From positions 1 to 42,832 of the IMG/VR virus record IMGVR_UViG_3300027917_000076: a stretch of 42,832 bases of DNA; one strand, 5' to 3'. Origin of the DNA: a virus. The notes under the pieces are model-generated. The model searched no databases. It worked only from the letters and a program-made list of their open reading frames with translations, and was not told the origin of the DNA. Below, piece after piece: positions 22,787 to 28,613 of the stretch. The first letter of the stretch is position 1, and every line of letters begins with the position of its first letter. The position numbers and the translations under genes are program-made.

Positions 22787-23254
22787 ATGGCGGATTATGG
22801 CGATAATAAACGACAAGAAGGCGACGTGTTTTTGTATCAAACCGTCGACGGCGGTGACATTAACGTCACAAGCGGGATCGCCCAAATGACCGTCGGTTTT
22901 GAGACAATGGCATATTTGTCGCTTTTTGGCGGCAATGCCGACGACCCCGGGCTTGACGATACCCGCCTGCAATGGTGGGGCAATTTCGACGAAACCGACG
23001 CGGCGTTTCAATACCGAAGCCAAACGCAATATTTATTGAGGTCAATCCCGGCGACGTCGGCCAATTTAATACGCGTACAGGACGCCGTAACGGCCGACCT
23101 GTCGCGTGATTTTATCGCCACGGGTATCGCCGGGGCCGTAAACGTCGAGGTGTCTATCCCGCGACTGAACGCCGTACAAATTGACATCCGAATCGAGGCC
23201 GATGGCGAAATTTCAGAATTTACATTTTTCGAAAATTGGAGGGCGGCGATATGA
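22787..23254 (+). CDS. Baseplate wedge protein (Mu gp46-like)
   Basis: The protein has 155 residues. The pattern 'VNVTSGIAQMTVGFETMAYLSLFGGNADDPG' (cited in parts: 'MTVGFETMAYLSLFGG'), 'LQWWGNFDE', 'YRSQTQYLLRSIP' and the end 'GEISEFTFFENWRA' is that of the Gp46 family, the counterpart of T4 gp25 in Mu-type baseplates. The order spike, small protein, gp46, gp47, gp48 is the Mu order. It ends overlapping the gp47 gene by four bases (ATGA). Confidence 0.85.
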   Translation: MADYGDNKRQEGDVFLYQTVDGGDINVTSGIAQMTVGFETMAYLSLFGGNADDPGLDDTRLQWWGNFDETDAAFQYRSQTQYLLRSIPATSANLIRVQDAVTADLSRDFIATGIAGAVNVEVSIPRLNAVQIDIRIEADGEISEFTFFENWRAAI

Positions 23255-24441
23255 CGGTCGACCTAAAAACTCAACAAGAGCTCTATGACCAAATAATCGG
23301 CAATTTTCAAACGTCGCTTGGGCAATCAATCCCGCTTTTACCAAAGGCGTTTATCCGGGTGCTCGCCAAAGCCCTCGCCGCCCTTTTCGTTTTGCTTTAT
23401 AAATACGGCGGGTCTATGTGGCTTCAAATATGGCCCGGTACCGCCGCGAATCAATACTTTGAAATTTTCGGCGACGAATACAACCCCCTCGTACGATGGG
23501 GTGAGACTACAAAGGCAGGCACGCCGACAGCGGCCGTCGCGGCCGAGTATACGGGTACCGTGGTCGTCAATACCATCGACGCCCTCGAGACGATACCGAG
23601 CGGAACGGCGCTTTTAAGCACGTCAAACGGCGTGACTTACACAAGCGTCGGCGACATCGCCCTCGACGCAAACCCGAAAACGATCGCGTTTAGGGCGAGC
23701 GGCGACGAACAGGGCGGCAATGGGTCGGGCATTATAGGCAACCTTGATGTAAGTGAGACCGTAACCTTTGTCTCGCCCCACCCAAACGTTGACGCCGACG
23801 TCACTATAACCGCCCGGACCGTCGACGGGGCCGACGCCGAAACGACCGAAGAGTACCGTCAACGGGTGCTCGACGGATTTCAAAAGCGTGTACAGGGCGG
23901 CGCGTACGCCGATTATGAGGTGTGGGCCGAGGCGTCGGCGAACGTAATAAACGCGTATCCTTACACGGGCGACCCCGGCCAGGTCGATGTTTATTGCGAG
24001 GTTGACAATCAAACGGACGGGATACCGTCGGCGGCGCAATTGATACAAATCAAAGCCGACATCGAGGTCGACGTTTCCGGGCTCGCAACGCAACGCAACG
24101 CGAACGCATACGTCAACGCCCTGCCCATCACACGAACGGCGTACACGGTCGAGGTAAACGGTTTGAGCGCCGATCTTGGCATCATTGACGACCTAAAAGA
24201 CGACGTCGACGAAACCGTCGAAAACCATTTTTTATCACTCGAACCGTACATACCCGGGATTTCGGTCGGTACCCGCAACGATATTGTTGCAAATACCACG
24301 GTCGCGGGGCTCGTTTCAGATGTCGTCCGGTCATATGGGGCGGTTTTCTCGAGCGTGACTATCAAAAAGGGCGGCGATGTCGTCGACGTCGAAAACCTCG
24401 GGATCGGTGAAAAAGCAAAAACGACTGTGAGCTACCCATGA
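23251..24441 (+). CDS. Baseplate J/gp47 family protein
   Basis: The protein has 396 residues. The start is ATG 23251 behind TTGGAGGG; the in-frame TTG 23236 is part of that site. The Baseplate_J pattern is present: 'LAALFVLLYKYGGSMWLQIWPGTA' (cited in part), 'GTALLSTSNGVTYTSVG', 'TARTVDGADAETTEEYRQRVLDGF', 'YEVWAEASANVINAYPY', 'PGQVDVYCEV'. It forms the wedge ring linking hub and tail fibres. It overlaps the next gene by ATGA. Confidence 0.92.
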   Translation: MTVDLKTQQELYDQIIGNFQTSLGQSIPLLPKAFIRVLAKALAALFVLLYKYGGSMWLQIWPGTAANQYFEIFGDEYNPLVRWGETTKAGTPTAAVAAEYTGTVVVNTIDALETIPSGTALLSTSNGVTYTSVGDIALDANPKTIAFRASGDEQGGNGSGIIGNLDVSETVTFVSPHPNVDADVTITARTVDGADAETTEEYRQRVLDGFQKRVQGGAYADYEVWAEASANVINAYPYTGDPGQVDVYCEVDNQTDGIPSAAQLIQIKADIEVDVSGLATQRNANAYVNALPITRTAYTVEVNGLSADLGIIDDLKDDVDETVENHFLSLEPYIPGISVGTRNDIVANTTVAGLVSDVVRSYGAVFSSVTIKKGGDVVDVENLGIGEKAKTTVSYP

Positions 24442-25253
24442 GCGCAAATTTTTTAAGGATTTTTCAGCATTTACTGCCACGGTCCGAGGCGTGGAAAATC
24501 ACAATTGAGAAAACGCTGCGAGACTTTTTCGAGGGGTTGACCGTTTTCCCTGGGAGTATCAAGGCGTTTTTCGATGAAAATTGGCTCGAGTTGTGGACCG
24601 ATACTATGTCGAGCCAGGCTTTGACTCTTTGGGAACAAACGCATGGGCTTTATCCGCCGTGGGCGGGTATCGGCACGGCGGGGCGTAAATTGCGAGTTGA
24701 CGCCGCTTGGGGCGCCCTCGGCGGTCAAGATCCTACATATCTCCAAACGGTTATACAAGAGCACGGTTTCAACGACATTTATATTCATCAATGGTGGGAG
24801 CCGGGTAGCGACCCCCCGGTCGCTCGCAACCCAACTGCCGTCCTAATCGGGACCGGCGTCGAGTGCGGCGAACCGGGCGTCGAGTGCGGTGAGGGGTACG
24901 AATGCGGTGACTTTTTGACGGTCGCGTCGAATACCGGGTGGCTTGTTAATAAATTGACCCGAATCGGTCGCGACTATGAGTATCTATGCGGCGAGGCGGG
25001 TGTCGAGTGCGGTGAGCCGGGCGTCGAGTGCGGCGAATTTGACGGGTATGAAAATGTCGCATACGAGTGGCCGATACCGGACGACCCCGACGTTTGGCCG
25101 TATTTTCTTTATTTTGGCGACTCTACGTTCGGCGACTCGGTCCAAATACGCGAAGAGCGCCGGGACGAGTTTGAAACGCTGTTATTAAAATACTGCCCGA
25201 CGGAACAATGGATCGGGTATTTTGTAGAATGGACCGGCGAGCCGCCGAGCTAA
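24438..25253 (+). CDS. gp48-like baseplate protein (DUF2313 type) with cysteine repeats
   Basis: The protein has 271 residues. The N-terminal 100 residues follow the gp48/DUF2313 pattern: 'LLPRSEAWKITIEKTLRDFFEG', 'LTLWEQTHGLYPPWA', 'RVDAAWGALGGQDPTYLQ' (cited in parts). It then carries a family-atypical cysteine stretch with repeated (G)VECGE units: about residues 140-160 ('GVECGEPGVECGEGYECGD') and about 183-200 ('LCGEAGVECGEPGVECGEF'), six cysteines in all. The two copies are near-identical at DNA level (24854-24892 and 25000-25038). Its usual place is between gp47 and the fibre, so it links the baseplate to the fibre. The repeats may bind metal or form disulfides. Confidence 0.8.
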   Translation: MSANFLRIFQHLLPRSEAWKITIEKTLRDFFEGLTVFPGSIKAFFDENWLELWTDTMSSQALTLWEQTHGLYPPWAGIGTAGRKLRVDAAWGALGGQDPTYLQTVIQEHGFNDIYIHQWWEPGSDPPVARNPTAVLIGTGVECGEPGVECGEGYECGDFLTVASNTGWLVNKLTRIGRDYEYLCGEAGVECGEPGVECGEFDGYENVAYEWPIPDDPDVWPYFLYFGDSTFGDSVQIREERRDEFETLLLKYCPTEQWIGYFVEWTGEPPS

Positions 25254-25269
25254 TAAAGGAGCGACAAAA

Positions 25270-26076
25270 ATGGCACGTCAATTAGCGGTTGATTTTCCGA
25301 CAAAAACGAACGGACCGAGCGCCGATTATCCGGCAGGGTCATTCCGAAACGTCACGGCCCCGAGTGACGGCACGGGTACGCCGTGGGACGCGTTGATTAT
25401 GAATGATCTCGCGGGATGGCAACAAGAGCTATTGAGTAAAGCCCAAATCACAGAATCGGGCGTAAATGAGAAAGTTGGGGCGTCTCAATATTTCGAGGCA
25501 ATGCGTAAAACGAGCGGATACCCCGGATTGATTCAAATCGCCGCTTTGTTCAACACGACCCCGTCGTCGGTCGGGCTCCGTTTGCTGAAATTGGATGGCG
25601 CGGGCGTGCTCGTCGCAAACTATAGCGAGCTCACAAACGCCTCATGGGTCGGCGTAATAGATAACGCAACCGCCGACGGATTCTATCGGGCCGATGACGC
25701 GGCGGGGACGTCGCGTAATACCTCGGGCGCGTATCTCATTTTGCCCGATATGGCGGGGCAATTTGTTCGAGGGCGTGACACGACGGGGGCCGTCGACCCC
25801 GATGGCGCCACCCGGGCTGCTTGTGAGGTTCAAAATTGGGCGCTATATCGACACGCTCATTCGCTCTCGTCGGGTGGTAACGCCGTCGAGATCGGGCAGT
25901 ATACCGTTACCTCGACGGGTACCGACTCGCTCGCCCAAAACGACGCGAGTGGAACCGACATATTTGCGCAAGCCCTTTACGAATACGACATGTTGTCGGG
26001 CCTACCGGCAACAAAATACAGTGACGACGAGACGCGACCGACAAACGTCAATTTCGATTTTTACGTATGGTACTAA
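25270..26076 (+). CDS. Tail fibre protein
   Basis: The protein has 268 residues, downstream of a strong TAAAGGAGCG site. Residues about 1-95 form a helical attachment domain ('WDALIMNDLAGWQQELLSK'). A short 'DGFYRADDAAG' and collar-like 'AYLILPDMAGQFVRGRDTTG' are followed by the C-terminal signature 'DDETRPTNVNFDFYVWY', the conserved end of many tail-fibre/collar proteins ('ETRPKNIAFNY'). It would bind the host surface. Its last bases overlap the start of the next gene, the usual place for a fibre-assembly chaperone. Confidence 0.85.
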   Translation: MARQLAVDFPTKTNGPSADYPAGSFRNVTAPSDGTGTPWDALIMNDLAGWQQELLSKAQITESGVNEKVGASQYFEAMRKTSGYPGLIQIAALFNTTPSSVGLRLLKLDGAGVLVANYSELTNASWVGVIDNATADGFYRADDAAGTSRNTSGAYLILPDMAGQFVRGRDTTGAVDPDGATRAACEVQNWALYRHAHSLSSGGNAVEIGQYTVTSTGTDSLAQNDASGTDIFAQALYEYDMLSGLPATKYSDDETRPTNVNFDFYVWY

Positions 26077-26417
26077 ACGCGCCAAAAACAAAACGGTATC
26101 GGCTCGTTGACGGCGGGCTCATATTTTGGAAGCACGACCGTTTACAGTACGACCCCGAGGGCACCCGTGCCGCCGCCGAGGCAGCCGTCGACCGTTCGGG
26201 GGTGCAAGGGGCCGTCGTCGAGCTCGAGCGGCTCACTTTGCCGCTCGAGGGCTCCGACGAACGATACCTCGCCCCCGGCGTGACCATGAGCGAATATCAT
26301 AAGGCGCTTGTGACGTACCGAGACGCCCGAAACCGATTCGACCGAGCCGTCGCCGAGTACGGCGCCGAGCACCCCGTATTTTTCGAACCGAGATATTTGG
26401 AGGAAATTGTCAAATAA
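26067..26417 (+). CDS. Probable tail fibre assembly/associated protein
   Basis: The protein has 116 residues; ATG 26067 overlaps the fibre stop by ten bases. The N-terminus is basic ('VLNAPKTKRYRLVDGG'). Residues about 30-70 form helices, and the C-terminal half is amphipathic and charged ('MSEYHKALVTYRDARNRFDRAVAEY'). No family is recognised with certainty. A coupled gene after a fibre gene is very often its chaperone, which is the basis for the call. Confidence 0.5.
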   Translation: MVLNAPKTKRYRLVDGGLIFWKHDRLQYDPEGTRAAAEAAVDRSGVQGAVVELERLTLPLEGSDERYLAPGVTMSEYHKALVTYRDARNRFDRAVAEYGAEHPVFFEPRYLEEIVK

Positions 26418-26797
26418 TGGACGACTTGCGTGATACGACTCAAATTCGAATTATTCGGAGCGAGGCGCGACACGCGATACTGGGGGAAAAACGGGATATT
26501 CTCGACGCCGTCGACCGTTTAGGGGTTCGCTTAACCGCCGAAATCCGTGAACATTTCGCAACCAAAACCGACCTAACAAACTGGAAATTGGAAATGCATG
26601 ATCATATTGAAAAACGGACCCAAAAGATCATTGACGAGCACGTGCGACGAGATCATCGCCCTTCGCTCGTACCGGGCGGCCCGTACGAGCCCCGGCCACG
26701 AATGACACGGGGGCAAAAAGCGGGCGTTTGGGGTGGCGCGGGTGGCGCCATTTTGGCCATCGTTTACGCCATTGTTGAGTTTTTGGCTAAAAGGTAA
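26417..26797 (+). CDS. Small membrane protein, holin-like (XhlA-type layout)
   Basis: The protein has 126 residues. Residues about 1-85 are charged and helical ('AILGEKRDILDAVDRLGVRLTAEIRE' and 'EKRTQKIIDEHVRRDH'). Then comes a proline-rich turn ('GGPYEPRPRM'), and a single membrane segment at about residues 103-123 (GVWGGAGGAILAIVYAIVEFLA) ends in Lys-Arg. This layout of cytoplasmic coil plus C-terminal membrane helix matches XhlA/holin-associated proteins. The start shares one base with the upstream stop (TAATG). The endolysin is far away (37529), so the lysis genes are split. Confidence 0.55.
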   Translation: MDDLRDTTQIRIIRSEARHAILGEKRDILDAVDRLGVRLTAEIREHFATKTDLTNWKLEMHDHIEKRTQKIIDEHVRRDHRPSLVPGGPYEPRPRMTRGQKAGVWGGAGGAILAIVYAIVEFLAKR

Positions 26798-27050
26798 CCG
26801 AATCATAAAGCCCGGCCGAAATCCAAACCGGCGTTTCGTCGTCAAAAGGGTAGTGTACGGGCAGGGTATATTTGCATTTCCGTAACTCGCCTTTGACCCG
26901 CGCCTCAAAAGTCACAACAATTTGGATCATCCCGCTCATTGACATCGGCCCGAGCGACATTACGAGCTGGACGACCTCGAGTCGCTTTTTTAACCGTGCC
27001 TCGACCTCGCGCCTCAACATTTTGATTTGTTTCGTTTTGTCTTTTTTCAT
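26797..27050 (-). CDS. Small protein of the leftward control pair
   Basis: The protein has about 84-87 residues, depending on the exact stop, and reads leftward; its 3' end meets the rightward holin-like gene. It begins at ATG (27050-27048) overlapping the upstream gene's stop (ATGA). The first 25 residues are strongly basic ('KKDKTKQIKMLRREVEARLKKR'); the rest is amphipathic beta ('MIQIVVTFEARVKGELRKCKYTLPVHYPF', cited in part). It could be a partner of the upstream DNA-binding protein or an anti-repressor. No family is recognised. Confidence 0.6.
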
Positions 27051-27391
27051 TTGCTTGACTCCAATCTTTCGATGAGGGCCAGGCGCCCGCCCGGCCCCAA
27101 TAGTCGCAACCGCTCCGAAAGGTCAAACACGTCGACGCCCTCGGTCGAGGGGTGCCCGCCGATGTCGGTCGACATAAAAGCGACCAACATTTGCGACACC
27201 GGTTTGCCTCGCAGATACCGCCGCAAATATTCCTGTTCGGCCGGTGTGAATTTTTGCTCGACGCTCAAATGCGACCGCAACAAAATTTTGTACCGCTCAA
27301 ATACGTCGTTTATTCGGCCCGACTTACTCGGCCAATTTTGGAGATCAAGCAAAACCTCGTCTTTTAGGTAAAATGTCGCCCGTTTCGGCAT
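27047..27391 (-). CDS. Ribbon-helix-helix-like regulator
   Basis: The protein has 114 residues, reading leftward from ATG (27391-27389), behind a strong AAGGAGGGCGAACT site. Residues 1-42 have the ribbon-helix-helix layout: a short basic beta strand ('PKRATFYLKDEV'), a helix ('LLDLQNWPSKSG') and a second helix ('RINDVFERYKILLRSH'). The remainder is 'KFTPAEQEYLRRYLRGKPVSQ' and an acidic helix near the end ('DVFDLSERLRLL'). I did not use the longer in-frame ORF (to 27709) because it would run over the divergent promoter region and lacks this site. The repeated GTAATAC motifs in front (27427-27492) are its likely operators. Repressor or activator role is inferred. Confidence 0.65.
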   Translation of the reverse strand: MPKRATFYLKDEVLLDLQNWPSKSGRINDVFERYKILLRSHLSVEQKFTPAEQEYLRRYLRGKPVSQMLVAFMSTDIGGHPSTEGVDVFDLSERLRLLGPGGRLALIERLESSK

Positions 27392-27538
27392 AGTTCGCCC
27401 TCCTTTTCGCCAATTATTACGCGACTGTATTACCCGAGTCAATACGCGGGTACGTAATACGTTATTGACAAAGGTAATACAAAATGTAATACTAATCGTT
27501 AATATTGCCCAAATGGGCGTAAACAAAGGGGAAAAACG
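27392..27538. promoter_or_regulatory. Divergent promoter/operator region with GTAATAC repeats
   Basis: This is the 147-bp non-coding interval between the leftward regulator and the rightward lipoprotein operon. The rightward promoter has TTGACA 27465-27470 and, 16 bases on, TAATAC 27487-27492. The leftward promoter has TTGACT (complement of 27437-27442) with the AT-rich AATAAT/TAATAA (about 27413-27419) 17-18 bases further on. GTAATAC occurs three times rightward (27454-27460, 27474-27480, 27486-27492) and once leftward (27427-27433). In both promoters the spacer after the -35 box reads GGTAATACA, so the motif lies where a regulator would block RNA polymerase. A small GCCC-AAAT-GGGC inverted repeat is at 27507-27518 in the rightward leader. 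Confidence 0.75.
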
Positions 27539-27778
27539 ATGAAAATTGCGATTTTGGTACTTTTGGCGGCGTTTTTGACGGGTTGTGACGAATACCGGGA
27601 CGACCTCGGCGACACGGACGCGGGGGCGCAACCCGATCCCGACAACTATTACAACCCGTGCGCACGAACGTGTCGGAGTCTCGACCCGCTCGTTTGTTTC
27701 TACCCGCAAGGCAACGAGTGCGGGTATTACGGCCGGTGCGACGGGGCGGGCGGGTGCCGCGAAAGTGAGGGCAAATGA
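27539..27778 (+). CDS. Small cysteine-rich lipoprotein
   Basis: The protein has 79 residues. A signal peptide (MKIAILVLLAAFLTG) ends in a perfect lipobox, Leu-Thr-Gly-Cys16, so the mature protein is a lipoprotein. Asp17 and Glu18 follow the lipid-bearing cysteine; Asp at +2 in enterobacteria keeps a lipoprotein in the inner membrane. The mature part has six further cysteines with spacing C-x3-C-x7-C-x7-C-x5-C-x5-C, a likely three-disulfide knot. It is first in a rightward operon, directly under the GTAATAC-controlled promoter. Superinfection-exclusion lipoproteins of other phages look similar in size and place, so exclusion of competing phages is my favoured guess. An Rz1-type spanin is less likely because it lacks proline repeats and an overlapping Rz gene. 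Confidence 0.8.
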   Translation: MKIAILVLLAAFLTGCDEYRDDLGDTDAGAQPDPDNYYNPCARTCRSLDPLVCFYPQGNECGYYGRCDGAGGCRESEGK

Positions 27779-28011
27779 AAATCACACTACAAAGCAAATT
27801 TCACGGCACCGAAACGTTTGTTCGAGCTCGGCGAGACTCAAATTGTGACGCCGAATTTCAAATTTCGGATCGGCAATGGGTCGACGCGTGGCGGCGATTA
27901 TGCGGCATGAAAGATTGTTGTTGTCCGATTAAGGCGCCCGGGTACGTCGTCGATTTTGAGACCGGCGGGGTCCGGTTCATAGAGGAAGAATATTTTTGGA
28001 GCGCGTATTAA
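27775..28011 (+). CDS. Small hypothetical protein with CxxxxCCC motif
   Basis: The protein has 78 residues, with an ATGA overlap to the lipoprotein and a TAATG overlap with the next gene, so it belongs to the same operon. The sequence 'CGMKDCCCPIKAPGY' in the middle has a cluster of four cysteines, possibly a metal site. The C-terminal part ('VVDFETGGVRFIEEEYFW') is acidic and aromatic. No family is recognised. Confidence 0.55.
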   Translation: MKITLQSKFHGTETFVRARRDSNCDAEFQISDRQWVDAWRRLCGMKDCCCPIKAPGYVVDFETGGVRFIEEEYFWSAY

Positions 28012-28511
28012 TGCGCGGGATACTCAAACGCCGCCGCGTGGTCGTCAAAAGCGCGAACCACCCGGCGCAAATGACACTTTCGGCCGAGCGTATCGGTGAG
28101 GCGCGCTACCTCGTCACGTGGGGGCAATTGTCACGCTCTAAACTAAAGCTTTGCGGCTCGTACGCCTGCCCATGCGACGGGGCGCTTATATGGCCGTCCG
28201 GGTGGCGTATCGTCGACCGGCCGACGCCCCGAGAGCTCGTCTTTGAGGTCGACGAATTTAAGCTTGTGAACCACCTCGACGAGTATCAAGGCGTCAAACG
28301 GTTTGCCACGTTCGCCCATGCCGTGAGCGACCTCGAGGTCGCACGGCGCGAGCTCCGCATATATGACATGCATCATATCGTCGATTTACGAATTGTCCAC
28401 GCCCGGGCCGTTTGGGATGGCTCGAAATGGACCGACACGCCCGGCCCGGGCGCCGACTTGACCGTAAAGCAAACCGAATCCGAGGGAACCGTATACGGTC
28501 GGGACGATTGA
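28011..28511 (+). CDS. Hypothetical protein of the lipoprotein operon
   Basis: The protein has 166 residues, with ATG 28011 in a TAATG overlap; the in-frame TTG 27996 is less likely. The N-terminus is basic ('RGILKRRRVVVKSANHPA'). The central part is beta-rich with 'LKLCGSYACPCDGALIWPSG' (CxxxxCxC) and 'VDEFKLVNHLDEYQGVKRF'. The C-terminus is polar. No family is recognised. It is the last gene of the three-gene rightward operon that converges on the polymerase operon. Confidence 0.6.
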   Translation: MRGILKRRRVVVKSANHPAQMTLSAERIGEARYLVTWGQLSRSKLKLCGSYACPCDGALIWPSGWRIVDRPTPRELVFEVDEFKLVNHLDEYQGVKRFATFAHAVSDLEVARRELRIYDMHHIVDLRIVHARAVWDGSKWTDTPGPGADLTVKQTESEGTVYGRDD

Positions 28512-28516
28512 CACCA

Positions 28517-28545
28517 TTGACACCCGCCCCCCTATTTGGTAGCAT
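28517..28545 (+). promoter_or_regulatory. Strong sigma70-type promoter between convergent operons
   Basis: TTGACA (28517-28522), 17-base spacer, then TAGCAT (28540-28545), preceded directly by TGG, an extended -10. A second TTGACA stands at 28508-28513. It points rightward where no rightward gene follows; the next gene is the leftward DNA polymerase, whose stop is at 28614. It may give a short RNA that is antisense to the end of the polymerase mRNA. The match to consensus is seen directly; use is untested. Confidence 0.55.
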
Positions 28546-28583
28546 GTTTCGTCTTTCACGATCCATCATAATTATGTTTCGGG

Positions 28584-28605
28584 CGCCGTCATTCAGCCGA
28601 CGGCG
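28584..28605. terminator. Hairpin between convergent operons
   Basis: CGCCGTC (28584-28590) pairs with GACGGCG (28599-28605) around an 8-base loop, in the gap between a rightward and a leftward gene. Only weak T-rich sequence follows on either strand (TTCGCCATTTAATCTTTC rightward). It is a plausible bidirectional terminator or the end of the candidate small RNA starting near 28552. Confidence 0.5.
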
Positions 28606-28613
28606 TTCGCCAT

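Noticed and set aside
26417-26797. Calling the small membrane protein a definite holin
   Set aside because: Only one membrane segment and no family proof; kept as holin-like.
27392-27709. Longer upstream start of the RHH-like regulator gene
   Set aside because: It would cover the divergent promoter region and the lipoprotein start. The strong AAGGAGGG site sits at ATG 27391.
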